Counted from the first letter of the stretch, positions 23,079 through 32,220 are shown. The stretch is 34,739 nucleotides of DNA from DATKXU01 sp035528905 (GCA_035528905.1 DATKXU010000119.1:1-34739), one strand, 5' to 3'. The notes: generated by a model not told the origin, from the letters alone. A program made the numbers and translations.

Positions 23079-26000
23079 ATGGGCCGTCAACACCGAACGA
23101 CCGAGGGCGTTCTGCTCCTCTTCGCCTCACTTGTTCTGCTTCTGGGGTTCGCTCTGCTCTTCGCGGCCAAGCTGCCGGACCTGAAAGCCGAGCGGACCGC
23201 GAACATTAACTCCGCCTCGCCGGATGAAATCGCCTCCGCCCTGATGATAGACCGCGGGTTGGCAAAGCTGATCTGCGACTGCCGCGAGAAGCATGGCCCT
23301 TTCAGAAGCACATCCGCCCTGAGGGATGTCCGGCTGCTTACGCCGGCGCAGGCCAAGGCGGTGGCGGACCTCCAAGGCAGGTACGACATAACCGCTCTCA
23401 CCCCTGGTCAATTGGCGGCTCGTTCCGGAATCGGAACCTCGTCCGCAGAACGCCTGGTAGAGGCGCTCGCTGCCTGGGGAGATGAGGCGAACATTTCCGC
23501 AGCGAGCCTCGCCCGGATTCCTGTGGTTGGCCGCGACGCAATTGCCGCGCGCGACTCGCGGCTGCGAGTGAGGGACGGCGCTGCGGTGACTATCTCCTAT
23601 TGGGCGTTTATCGCCTTCGTGATCGCCGGCTTCTTCCTGCTTCACGCGGCGCTGAGGCGGAGAGCGCCGGATGCCGACCCGTTCATCCTCCCATGTGTAT
23701 TCGTCCTTGTCGGGCTGGGCGGAATGATACTTTTCTCCATCAAAGATCCCCTGCGGGATACCTATGTCTTTCCCGCTCAGATGCTGGGCGTGCTGCTCGG
23801 CATCCTGGCGGCGATGATTCCGCTCTCGGCGAAGTTCCGGGCCCTGCGCCCGTGGCGTTACACATACTTGTACGCGCTCTTCGCAGTATTCCTCACGCTG
23901 CTGCTTGCCCTTTTCGGCACAGGGCCGGGCGGCGCGAAGCTCAGGCTCTTCGGCTTCAGTCCCCTTGAGGTTGTCAAGCTCGCCCTGGTGTTCTTCGTGG
24001 CGAGTTACCTGGCCGACCGATGGAGCTTGCTGCTGGGTCCGCCGCGGCGGATCCGGCTCCCTCTGTTTCGGGACATCGGCCCGCTCGCGGTGATGTATCT
24101 CCTGTCTCTTGTCACCTTTGTGCTGGTGCGCGACCTGGGTCCGATGCTCCTGCTCTTCGGCATGTTCGTCGTGATGCTGTATATCGCAACCGGCAAGCCG
24201 TCCTTCGTCGGCGTCGGATTGATTCTCGTCGGGATCACGGGCGCCTTGGCCTACAAGCTCGGGCTCGGTGTCTTCGACGTCCGAGTAGATATGTGGCTCC
24301 ACCCGTGGGCGAATCGCCATGCGAACGGCATGCAGCTTGGACAGGCGCTATGGGCGTTCGGAACCGGCGGACTATGGGGCAGCGGGCCGGGTCTGGGACA
24401 GCCGGCGTATATGCCGAGGGCCGGCTCCGATCTTGTCTTCGCATCCCTCGGAGAAGAGCTTGGGCTGGTGGGTTCTCTAGGCATACTGCTCCTCTGCAGC
24501 GTCATCATCGCCCGGGGATTTAGAATTGCCCTGCACGCCCGGACCGACTTCGAGAGGCTCCTGGCCGCGGGGATGACGTCGCTCCTGGGGATACAGACGG
24601 TGATAATCGTATTCGGCGTCCTGGGCCTGACACCGCTTACCGGTGTGACGTTCCCCTTCGTCAGCTATGGGAAATCATCGGTGATAGCGTCCTTCTTCAT
24701 CGCCGGCCTTCTGCTGAACATCTCCGCAGGCGGAACCCGTTATGCCTCCGAGGTTCGCGTCGAGACCCGGCGTGCGCTGCGCGGAGCCGCGGCCGGGCTC
24801 CTGGTGCTTCTCCTCGGCGCGGCCGGAATCGGACGACTGGTCTGGATTCAGGGAATCAAGGCCGATCGGATCGCCGGGAATACGGTCACGACTCCCGATG
24901 CGGACGGGTTCATCCGGCCGCATATCAATCCCAGGCTGAAGTCCATCGAGGCGGACATCCCGCGGGGGACGATCTACGATCGGAACGGGCGTCCGCTCGC
25001 TACCTCAAGGCCTTCGGAATTGGCGGAGCTTGGGCTGTCCGAGGCTGCTGTCCGCCGTGGCGGACCCGGCGGCAGGTATTACCCGTATGGCGCATCGCTC
25101 GCTCACCTGGTGGGCTACATTGATCACCGGTGCGGCGGCCCCGTCGGCCTCGAGAAGAGGCGGAATAACGACCTCCGCGGCTTCGATGACTACTCGGCGC
25201 TGCTTCCCATCTACCGGCGGAGTCACACGCCATACTGCCCCAAGATCGAGGGCAGGGACATCAGGCTGACCATTGACGCCGAGCTCCAGCCCGCCCTCGA
25301 GAAGGCGCTGAAGAAGTACGCCGCATCGGTCCGGGATCGAAGGACCGGCGAGCGGAAGCAGAAGGGCGCCGCCGTCGTGATTGACGTATACACCGGCGAG
25401 ATCCTCGCGGCCGTCTCGATACCCGACTTCGACCCGAACGAGTTAACCTTGGGCGCCTGGAGGGCGTATAATAGCGACAGAAGCGGCAGGGCGGTGCTGT
25501 TCAATCGGGCGCTCGACGGCACGTACCCGCCCGGCTCGACCTTCAAGCTGGTGACGGCTGCTGCGGCATTGGAGAACGGCCTCGACGATTTCACGCACGT
25601 CTGTCGGCATCAGGAAGGCGGAGTTCGATGGCGCTCAGGCGGCCAGACGTACTCCAGGAGGCGGATCGCTGACCTCGAAGAGATGCGTCCCCACGGGCTG
25701 ACCGGCTTGGCGAAGGCGATTCGGGCTTCGTGCAATATCTATTTCGCCCACCTCGGGCTCGAGCTCGGCGCGGACAAACTGTACGATATGACGCGCAAGT
25801 TCAACTTGAGCTGGATCGCGCCGCCGAAGCGGCTGGTCGAGGATCTTCCCGACAACGCCTACGGCCAGGGGACCGTCCAGGTCTCGCCGCTGGAGATGGC
25901 CCGCGTCGTGGCGGCCATCGCGAACGGCGGCGTCATGATGAAGCCCCAATTCGTGAAGGATGTCCGCCGGGCGGGTACTGATGAGATCGTCAAGGCCGTA

Positions 26001-26303
26001 GAGCCTGTTGAGATGGGACGCCCCATCAGCCCGGAGACCGCCGCCTTTCTGAGGAGGGCAATGGCGGATGTCACGAGCGTCGGAACCGGACGCGGGCTGT
26101 TCGAGGGGTTGGCAGTTACCGTCGCCGGGAAGACCGGCAGCGCGGAGAACGATCAGGCGGACGGTATGCCGCACTCCTGGTTTGTGGGCTTTGCGCCCGT
26201 GGAGGATCCGAGAATCGCATTTGCCGTTGTAGTCGAAAACGGCGGCTACGGCCGAGATGTGGCCGGGAAGGTCTGCCGCGAAATCGTGAAGGCGGCTTTC
26301 TGA
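23079..26303 (+). CDS. Fused cell-wall synthase: HhH region, SEDS glycosyltransferase, class B penicillin-binding protein
   Basis: One chain of 1074 residues joins both enzymes of a septal or elongation peptidoglycan synthase. A membrane helix (about 10-31) leads to an extracytoplasmic ComEA-like helix-hairpin-helix region (about 40-165). A SEDS (FtsW/RodA) polymerase with about ten helices follows (170-552), with signature GSGPGLGQ and SDLVFASLGEE at 450-460. After one more helix (571-590) comes a penicillin-binding transpeptidase with GTIYDRNGRPLA, SxxK S820-K823, SxN 884-886 and KTG 1018-1020. All key residues are present. The start at 23079 gives the basic N-terminus before the first helix. 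In other bacteria rodA/ftsW and pbpA/ftsI are separate but interacting. Confidence 0.9.
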   Translation: MGRQHRTTEGVLLLFASLVLLLGFALLFAAKLPDLKAERTANINSASPDEIASALMIDRGLAKLICDCREKHGPFRSTSALRDVRLLTPAQAKAVADLQGRYDITALTPGQLAARSGIGTSSAERLVEALAAWGDEANISAASLARIPVVGRDAIAARDSRLRVRDGAAVTISYWAFIAFVIAGFFLLHAALRRRAPDADPFILPCVFVLVGLGGMILFSIKDPLRDTYVFPAQMLGVLLGILAAMIPLSAKFRALRPWRYTYLYALFAVFLTLLLALFGTGPGGAKLRLFGFSPLEVVKLALVFFVASYLADRWSLLLGPPRRIRLPLFRDIGPLAVMYLLSLVTFVLVRDLGPMLLLFGMFVVMLYIATGKPSFVGVGLILVGITGALAYKLGLGVFDVRVDMWLHPWANRHANGMQLGQALWAFGTGGLWGSGPGLGQPAYMPRAGSDLVFASLGEELGLVGSLGILLLCSVIIARGFRIALHARTDFERLLAAGMTSLLGIQTVIIVFGVLGLTPLTGVTFPFVSYGKSSVIASFFIAGLLLNISAGGTRYASEVRVETRRALRGAAAGLLVLLLGAAGIGRLVWIQGIKADRIAGNTVTTPDADGFIRPHINPRLKSIEADIPRGTIYDRNGRPLATSRPSELAELGLSEAAVRRGGPGGRYYPYGASLAHLVGYIDHRCGGPVGLEKRRNNDLRGFDDYSALLPIYRRSHTPYCPKIEGRDIRLTIDAELQPALEKALKKYAASVRDRRTGERKQKGAAVVIDVYTGEILAAVSIPDFDPNELTLGAWRAYNSDRSGRAVLFNRALDGTYPPGSTFKLVTAAAALENGLDDFTHVCRHQEGGVRWRSGGQTYSRRRIADLEEMRPHGLTGLAKAIRASCNIYFAHLGLELGADKLYDMTRKFNLSWIAPPKRLVEDLPDNAYGQGTVQVSPLEMARVVAAIANGGVMMKPQFVKDVRRAGTDEIVKAVEPVEMGRPISPETAAFLRRAMADVTSVGTGRGLFEGLAVTVAGKTGSAENDQADGMPHSWFVGFAPVEDPRIAFAVVVENGGYGRDVAGKVCREIVKAAF

Positions 26304-26400
26304 CATGTTAACCTAACCCCCTGACCCCCCTTCGATAAACTCAGGGCAGGCCTTCCCGAAACGGGAAGTGGGATTGGCTACGGCGGACTGGCTATCTTGG
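26304..26400. repeat. Intergenic repeat-like segment with hairpin after the cell-wall synthase gene
   Basis: The segment holds CCTAACCCCCTGACCCCC, then TTCGATAAACTCAGGGCAGG, a phrase common in dispersed repeats of environmental bacteria. The hairpin CTTCCCG-AAA-CGGGAAG (26352-26368) follows. No T-tract follows the hairpin. It separates the synthase gene from the HEPN gene and could mark an insertion edge. Confidence 0.45.
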
Positions 26401-26488
26401 CCGATGGGGAAACGGGCCGCCACGGCAAGAGGGTGATGACTACGAGTGGCTTGCGAAGGCATACATCAACGGGTTGGAGGATACATTG

Positions 26489-27916
26489 GTGAGCGGGAAT
26501 CGCAACCATAATAACTCACAAAGCGCGGAAGAGCTCTTGGTGAGCTTCATTGAGGGGATGTTGCCCCAGGTACGATCCTGGGCGTTGGTTGACCGCATCC
26601 CGACACGCTACCGCACGCGAACTCGCTTTAGGGACAATGGGATCACCGGGATCGTGGAAGTCGAGCGCAACTACTGGAGGCTGATCTACAATCATCGTGA
26701 AGATACTGTCTGGACGACCGACGACACTAAACAGGTTATGAGGAAGCTCTGGGACGAGGGCATTCTGGGTCATCTCTCCAGGCAAGGAGATGATGGCACA
26801 TGGGTGCCGCGGACCTTCGACGAGACACTCCAATTCCATATCGGGGCGCTTCAGCAGTTGGTCGCGGAGGTTCTCGAGCGGCACCGCACGCTGCATCCGT
26901 CCCGGGAACAGATCGTCGAAGCTGTTCGCGGCCTTATAAGTAAGGAAGCCGTCTTCGAAGCGTGTATCCCTCTCTTCAACTTCACAAGCGAGGTGACGTT
27001 CCCCGAGATTGCCAGGATCTGTCGGTTGGAGCCCCTCACTAATGAGCAGAAGGGGCAAATCTGGGATGAACTGTTTGCGCATGAATTCGTTGACCAGTCA
27101 TCGCTTTCAAATGCCAGATTCCAGCTAGTAGGACAGTACAAGAGACCTCGGCATCCAGTGTCTCAGAATGCGGAGCTAATTGATGAGGCTGGGCGTATGA
27201 TTAAGGCCCTGCGGCTTGTGAAAGCCGGCGACGTTGGGGCTACTGTAGTTGTCGAGAGGGATACCAGCCGCTTGAGGGATACCAGCCGCCTCTATGATAT
27301 CTCTTCGCTATGTAGTATATCTTTCGGAAACGGACGCTTACATCCCAACATCTACCACCTGCTGGAGTCCGACCTGCCAATGTTTCGAGACCTCCTCGAC
27401 TGGCTTGAGAAGGTTGAGCAGCAACCCGGCTGTGGTGGTCTGGCAGTAGCATTGCACCGCTTCAATCAGTCCTACGAGCGGGATGGCGGCGAGGATCGCA
27501 TAATTGATTTGACGATTGCCTTGGAGAGTAGCCTTCTGGTGGGAGCAGGCGATGAATTCACGTATAGACTGGCGCTTCGTGGAGCAGCCTTGCTTGCTCA
27601 TCTGCGAGATCCCCTACAGGTATATTCGCTTTTGCAGGCCATGTATTGCGTGCGTAGTGCCATCGTCCATGATGGTACCACGCTGTCGGCCTTGCGTAGG
27701 CATAAGAATGTGATGCGTGTGTCGCGTAAAGTTAAGCCTCCGGTTCACCCGGACGAACTGCCGCAACGCTGTGAGGACCTGACGCGCGAAATCTTGCGGG
27801 AATATGTTCGGCGATTGGCACTGGGTGAAACTGTGCGTAACGTGAACACTGGACTTGATAACATGGTCCTCGAAGGGCTTAAGCCCTTCAAAGGTGAATC
27901 GCAACAGGGCCGCTAG
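26489..27916 (+). CDS. HEPN-domain (ApeA-like) protein, putative RNase or defence protein
   Basis: The C-terminal 150 residues of this 475-residue cytosolic protein look like an ApeA-like HEPN domain. They contain ALESSLLVG, then RLALRGAALLAHL, then VRSAIVHDG, which contains the Rx4-6H catalytic signature (Arg near 388 and His five positions later). The N-terminal 300 residues are unrecognised. The GTG at 26489 has GGAGG 8 nt upstream; TTG 26474 and 26486 are alternatives. The frame stays open upstream without a start codon to about 26360, so the gene may be 5'-truncated. Base composition is less GC-rich than its neighbours. It interrupts the cell-wall gene neighbourhood. Function is inferred. 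Confidence 0.6.
   Translation: MSGNRNHNNSQSAEELLVSFIEGMLPQVRSWALVDRIPTRYRTRTRFRDNGITGIVEVERNYWRLIYNHREDTVWTTDDTKQVMRKLWDEGILGHLSRQGDDGTWVPRTFDETLQFHIGALQQLVAEVLERHRTLHPSREQIVEAVRGLISKEAVFEACIPLFNFTSEVTFPEIARICRLEPLTNEQKGQIWDELFAHEFVDQSSLSNARFQLVGQYKRPRHPVSQNAELIDEAGRMIKALRLVKAGDVGATVVVERDTSRLRDTSRLYDISSLCSISFGNGRLHPNIYHLLESDLPMFRDLLDWLEKVEQQPGCGGLAVALHRFNQSYERDGGEDRIIDLTIALESSLLVGAGDEFTYRLALRGAALLAHLRDPLQVYSLLQAMYCVRSAIVHDGTTLSALRRHKNVMRVSRKVKPPVHPDELPQRCEDLTREILREYVRRLALGETVRNVNTGLDNMVLEGLKPFKGESQQGR
27256..27289 (+). repeat. 18-bp tandem duplication inside the HEPN gene
   Basis: GAGGGATACCAGCCGC occurs at 27256-27271 and again at 27274-27289. The 18-bp period keeps the frame and yields two successive DTSRL units. 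It appears to be a recent slippage duplication. Confidence 0.85.
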
Positions 27917-28027
27917 GCTTATCGAGCTTGGATTGGACCGCGACCCAGTACCGAAGCGTGACGCCAGCCGTCAGCGGAGGCTCTCGATAGAGATGAGGGG
28001 TGAGGGCTGGTCGGGGAGCTGATTTGA

Positions 28028-29155
28028 ATGGACTTCTTCGAGAAGCTGAACAAGGCCTTTGCGGGCTGGTATGAATCGTGGTTCGGCGATGAGGTCAGCG
28101 ACATCCGGCCGAAGGATGTCCTGCGCAAGATCATCGGTGCCATGGAGGACGGCCGCAGGGAGGGCTTGGACAACAGGACTTACGTCCCGAATAAGTACAT
28201 CCTCGAAATCGCCTTCGACAGCGAGGAGGAGAAGGAGTATCTGCTGGCGTTTCTGGACAAGGACGAGCTGGAATCCGCGCTGCGGAAGTACATGAGCCAG
28301 AACAAGTACTACGTCCGCGGGCCGCTCGACTTCACGATAGAGGAGGTCACTCCTGTCGAGGGCGAAGCCGGGCCGGAGAAGCTCAAGGTCAAGTGCAAGT
28401 GGGATATCCAGAAGGAGGCGCCGGTTCCCGCGCCTCAGGAGGCCGTTCCCGGCAGGCCGTACGAGCCCTATGAGGAAGAGGAGTACACCATCGCAGCGAC
28501 CGACATGTACGATGCTGCCACAGTCGCTCCGCCGTTGCTCAGAATCAAGCAGCCCGACGGCTCGACCCAGCAATTCCTCTTGACGAAGCCGGTGACGATT
28601 ATCGGCAGATCGCAGCGCCTGAACAACGACCTGGTGATCGAGAGGGACGGCATGGTATCGAAGCGCCACGCCCGAATGTCCCTCGGCCCGGAGGGATTCA
28701 CAGTCGTGGATCTGAACAGCACCAACGGTGTGTGGGTGAACGACGCGCGGGTTACGAGTCCGCAGGGGCGGCCGCTCAGGAGCGGCGATGTCATCAGGCT
28801 CGGCGCGACGGAGCTGGTGTTCGAGGAAGCGGGCGCTCGCCCGGCGCCGGTTCCGTCCAGGGCCGACGCTTCGCACCCCCGGCTCGTGATCGGCGCGGAA
28901 GATTTCCCGCTTGCCTCGGAGGTAACCATCGGAAGGTCGCTGAGCGCCGATCTTCGGCTCGACCATTCGTCTGTTTCCCGGCGGCATGCGAGGATTAGCT
29001 CCCCTGATGGGAGTGAGTTCTACATAGAAGACCTTGGGAGCAGGGCCGGCACGCGGCTGAACGGCGTAGATGTCCCAGAGAGCTCGCCGGTGAGACTCCA
29101 TCACGGCGATCGAATCCAGGTCGGGGAGGTGGAGCTGCGCTTTGAAGTGGATTGA
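28028..29155 (+). CDS. fhaA: FhaA-like protein: DUF3662 plus two FHA domains
   Basis: FHA domains bind phosphothreonine, and FhaA-type proteins help regulate peptidoglycan synthesis downstream of Ser/Thr kinases. Residues 1-110 are a DUF3662 domain (MDFFEKLNKAFAGWYESWFG). A proline-rich acidic linker follows. FHA domain 1 (about 180-265) has GRS at 193, SKRH at 211-214 and NSTNG. FHA domain 2 (about 286-375) has GRS at 302, SRRH at 317-320 and RAGTRLNG. Actinobacterial FhaA has one FHA domain, so the second may replace that of FhaB. GGGGAG lies 8 nt before the ATG. Confidence 0.88.
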   Translation: MDFFEKLNKAFAGWYESWFGDEVSDIRPKDVLRKIIGAMEDGRREGLDNRTYVPNKYILEIAFDSEEEKEYLLAFLDKDELESALRKYMSQNKYYVRGPLDFTIEEVTPVEGEAGPEKLKVKCKWDIQKEAPVPAPQEAVPGRPYEPYEEEEYTIAATDMYDAATVAPPLLRIKQPDGSTQQFLLTKPVTIIGRSQRLNNDLVIERDGMVSKRHARMSLGPEGFTVVDLNSTNGVWVNDARVTSPQGRPLRSGDVIRLGATELVFEEAGARPAPVPSRADASHPRLVIGAEDFPLASEVTIGRSLSADLRLDHSSVSRRHARISSPDGSEFYIEDLGSRAGTRLNGVDVPESSPVRLHHGDRIQVGEVELRFEVD

Positions 29156-29258
29156 CGGCTTGGACTACGTGCTCGGCATACTGAAGTACCTCTTCCTGGC
29201 GGCATTCTCGCTCTTCATCGTCTACATGGTCGGCTTGCTGAGGAAGAGTGTGGATTAG
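29142..29258 (+). CDS. 38-residue membrane peptide overlapping fhaA, FhaB-anchor-like
   Basis: The gene starts at TTG 29142 inside the end of fhaA (14-bp overlap), with GGAGG and a second GGAG just upstream. It encodes KWIDGLDYVLGILKYLFLAA followed by FSLFIVYMVGLLRKSVD, then TAG. The product is a single membrane helix with a basic end. FhaB proteins in other phyla start with such an anchor and then carry an FHA domain, which is absent here. Overlap and ribosome binding site argue for coupled expression with FhaA. The FhaB link is inferred. Confidence 0.6.
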   Translation: MKWIDGLDYVLGILKYLFLAAFSLFIVYMVGLLRKSVD

Positions 29259-29263
29259 GGCCG

Positions 29264-31000
29264 CTACTCTTCCTCCAAGCGCCTGTACCAGGTCCAGTAG
29301 AGGATGACCGAGATCACGAGGACCATTCCGGCGGCGATGGAAGCCTCAGTGAAGCGGTGCAGGACCAGGTAGATCGGGAACATCCACATCGCGGTGAGCC
29401 AGGGAATGCCGAGCAGGACGTTCCCGAAGTCTTGCAGGAACGGCGTCCTCTTCGGGAGAGTGCTGTCCGGCCCAAGGTCTCTCGCCACCACTCCCCAGAA
29501 TCCTGCAGGGCGCACCTCCGCGTAGAACTTCCTCAGCGTCTTGGAATCAGTGGGCTCGGTGAGCAGCATTACCGCCACGGTGATTGCTACATCCAGCAGC
29601 ACGATCGCGGGGAACGTGACGTACAGCGGAAGCGCGGCGAAGTAGGGCACGAAAGCCTGAACCAGCGAGAGCAGCATCCCTGACACGACGCCTGCGGCAT
29701 ATCCCCAGCCGTTCAAGCGCCACCAGTACCAGCGCAGGACGTTCGGAAGCAGCACGCCCGCTCCGAGCGTTCCCATGATCCAGATGAACATCTGGTTGAT
29801 TGACTTCGCGGCGAACCCGATCGTGATACCCAGGATGACCAGGAGCGCGGATGATACGTAGCTCGCGTAGATCAGCTTCCGCTGGGACGCGCCGGGGTTG
29901 ATGTACTTGTGGTAGATGTCCTTCACCATGTAGCTCGCCCCGCCGTTCACCGTCGAGTTGAACGTCGCCAGGAAGCCGGAGAGCAGAGCTGCGATCGCGA
30001 ACCCCCTCAGGCCGGCGGGGAGCATCTGCTGGATCACCGACGGCAGGACCTTCTCCGGGTCGCCCTGCTGAGCGAGTCCGACAATGCCGAGAACCGCCAG
30101 CCCCATCGCCATCGGCCAGCGAACCGTGTGAATCACTCCCCAGAGAGCGCCGAGCTTCGACGCCTCCTTCGGATTCTTCGCAGCCAGGAACCTCTGGAAA
30201 TCGTAGAGCTGCTCAGGCCCTGACAGCGATAGGAGAAGCCCCTTCATCACCCAGATGATCAGGAGCGCCCCGAAGATCTTGTATTCCGTCCCCGCGAGGT
30301 ATGCGAAATCCCATTTCGGGATCAGGCTGCCCCATTCCGGGCCTACCTTCGCGCTCAATGCCGCCGATGACACGTGCGTGAAGCCAAGCCAAGCGATCAC
30401 TATCGCCCCGATGCTGAGCACGATGGTCTGGAATATCTCCACAATCACCACCCCGTGGAAGCCGCCCATAATCACGTAGATCCCGGTGATGCCGATTATC
30501 AGGGCCGCGCACACGTGCTCGTCGAACGGGAGATAGACGGAGCCGAACTTGCCCATGCCGGTTGCGCCGTATGCGAGGAACGCGGTAATCGTCAGCACAG
30601 CATAGAGGGTATACGATGCGCGCGCTGCTTCACCGGCCTTGCCGCTCCCGAACCTGGTTTCCATCCATTCGGAGCCGGTCATCACCCCGGAGCGGCGAAT
30701 CCATTTGCCCATGTAGGCCATGTAGAATACCGGGATGATGAATCCCCAAATCCACTGCACCCACATTCCCTTCAGCCCGATGACGACGAACAGGCTGACG
30801 ATCCACATGGTGCCGGTGATGTCGAAGTACGACGAGCTGCCGGACATCGCCAGCGCCCACCAGGGAAGCTGCCGCTCGCCGAGGAAGTAGCTGCCGATGT
30901 TCTTCGCCGCCCGGCGCTTCATCACCGTGCCGAGGGTGACTACCACCGCCAGGTACGCGATTATGATGATGATATCAACGGTGCTCAGCCTGATTGCCAT
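29264..31000 (-). CDS. Sodium:solute symporter (SSS family)
   Basis: This 578-residue polytopic membrane protein has about 13 helices and the family's typical course: an N-terminal YLAVVVTLGTVMKRRA segment, then SYFLGERQLPWWALAMSGSSS. SGPEQLYDFQRFLAAKNPKEA, a stretch usual in SSS transporters, follows later. The substrate cannot be told from sequence, but the co-transcribed TIM-barrel gene suggests a sugar or polyol. GGAGGT, formed by the last codons of the upstream gene, serves as the ribosome binding site, so the two genes are translationally linked. Confidence 0.92.
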   Translation of the reverse strand: MAIRLSTVDIIIIIAYLAVVVTLGTVMKRRAAKNIGSYFLGERQLPWWALAMSGSSSYFDITGTMWIVSLFVVIGLKGMWVQWIWGFIIPVFYMAYMGKWIRRSGVMTGSEWMETRFGSGKAGEAARASYTLYAVLTITAFLAYGATGMGKFGSVYLPFDEHVCAALIIGITGIYVIMGGFHGVVIVEIFQTIVLSIGAIVIAWLGFTHVSSAALSAKVGPEWGSLIPKWDFAYLAGTEYKIFGALLIIWVMKGLLLSLSGPEQLYDFQRFLAAKNPKEASKLGALWGVIHTVRWPMAMGLAVLGIVGLAQQGDPEKVLPSVIQQMLPAGLRGFAIAALLSGFLATFNSTVNGGASYMVKDIYHKYINPGASQRKLIYASYVSSALLVILGITIGFAAKSINQMFIWIMGTLGAGVLLPNVLRWYWWRLNGWGYAAGVVSGMLLSLVQAFVPYFAALPLYVTFPAIVLLDVAITVAVMLLTEPTDSKTLRKFYAEVRPAGFWGVVARDLGPDSTLPKRTPFLQDFGNVLLGIPWLTAMWMFPIYLVLHRFTEASIAAGMVLVISVILYWTWYRRLEEE

Positions 31001-31001
31001 G

Positions 31002-31823
31002 TCATACCTCCATGCCTGCCGCCGCCACAGCCTTCCTGAGCGACTCGAACGATTCGCGGCTGATCCTGTCTATCGGGCGCTCCCAGTACTCCGGGCGGAA
31101 GATTTCGACCGAGAGCGCGCCTTCGTAGCCGATTGCCTTAAGTGTTTGAAGCGTCTCGGTCAGGGGCAGTATGCCCTCGCCGAGATAGAGCCGGTGTGAG
31201 TCCTGCAGCTCCTGTCTGGGCCTGTCCTCGCAGTCGTTCACATGGACGATGAGCAGCTTGTCCGCCGGTATCTTCCGGACCGACTCCATCGGGACGCCGG
31301 ATTTGTAGTAGTGAAACGTGTCCATCATCAGGCCGAGCGCCGGATGGTCCGCTATTTCAAGGATCCTCAGGGCCTCGCTGCATCCCGGCACGAAGGGATG
31401 CGTGCCCAGCGGCTCGATGGCTATCCTCACGCCGTGTTTCGCCGCGACATCGCCGTACTCGCGGGCGACTTGGCCTGCGTGCTCGAACGCTGCGTCCGTG
31501 GACATAGTTGGCGGAGGGGCATCCGGGCATACGAGCAGCGTTGGGCATCCGATCCGGCTCGCGATCTCCGCCGCCCTGCCGATGGCCGCCAGTTGAGGCT
31601 CCCGGTCGCCGAACATCACCATCCAGAACGGGCATATGGTCGCCGCCGAAACGCCGTTCGCATCTAGAAGTCTCTTCAAATCTCCCTCGGAGTGAGTCTC
31701 CAGGTACTTGTTCATCTTGTCGAGCCATATCTCGATCTGCTCGAAGCCCGCGTTGCCGGCGGCTCGTATGTCCTCTTCGAGCGGATACGGCATCGTCGTC
31801 GCGCCGTTCATGCACGTCTTCAT
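31002..31823 (-). CDS. Sugar phosphate isomerase/epimerase-like TIM barrel
   Basis: The 273-residue cytosolic protein belongs to the xylose-isomerase-like TIM-barrel superfamily. Metal-site-type acidic and histidine residues are placed as usual: EIWLDK, IAIEPLGTHP, MMDTFHYYKSG, IVHVNDCEDRP and SVEIFRPEYW. The start MKTCMNGATTM follows AGGAGGACAAGC. It is the first gene of a two-gene operon with the symporter, its stop lying 1 bp before the symporter ATG. It probably handles the imported compound or a derivative; the exact substrate is unknown. Confidence 0.9.
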   Translation of the reverse strand: MKTCMNGATTMPYPLEEDIRAAGNAGFEQIEIWLDKMNKYLETHSEGDLKRLLDANGVSAATICPFWMVMFGDREPQLAAIGRAAEIASRIGCPTLLVCPDAPPPTMSTDAAFEHAGQVAREYGDVAAKHGVRIAIEPLGTHPFVPGCSEALRILEIADHPALGLMMDTFHYYKSGVPMESVRKIPADKLLIVHVNDCEDRPRQELQDSHRLYLGEGILPLTETLQTLKAIGYEGALSVEIFRPEYWERPIDRISRESFESLRKAVAAAGMEV

Positions 31824-31975
31824 GCTTGTCCTCCTGTGCTGGCTCTTATGATAGCTTATTCGTCCCCTGCCGCGATTCCTGCCCGGGATTCTCCTTTACG
31901 CGGGCGTTAATCGAGTGACGAGTGGTGGTAAACTTCAAAAGGACTCCATAGGCGATCCGGCGGGAGAAGATTCAG

Positions 31976-32206
31976 ATGGGCAGGCTTAAGGACCTGGAAA
32001 CTGCCGCGAAGATCAAGCTGGCATTGATGACAAATCCACACGTCGGCGGACTGGACATCGGCGTGGATACGGTGAACGGGATAGTGATGGTGTCAGGGGC
32101 GGTGCAAGATCGCAACCGGAAGAACTTGGCGGAGGAGATCGCCCGCGCCTACGGCGGCATTGACATCAAAAAAAACGACATCGAGGTGCTCGGCGAAGCC
32201 GCGTAG
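31976..32206 (+). CDS. BON-domain protein
   Basis: The 76-residue protein is essentially one BON domain: TAAKIKLALMTNPHVGGLDI, then VNGIVMVSGAVQDRNRKNLA, then an alpha-beta end. BON domains are small lipid- or ligand-binding modules, usually in periplasmic proteins, but no signal peptide is present here. GGGAGA precedes the ATG. A TGGTAAACT element 42 bp upstream of the ATG could be an extended -10. Confidence 0.85.
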   Translation: MGRLKDLETAAKIKLALMTNPHVGGLDIGVDTVNGIVMVSGAVQDRNRKNLAEEIARAYGGIDIKKNDIEVLGEAA

Positions 32207-32220
32207 GAGGACGGCACAGT

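Noticed and set aside
29264..31823. Specific sugar assignment for the symporter and TIM-barrel pair
   Set aside because: Both families are too diverse in substrate to call one from sequence alone.
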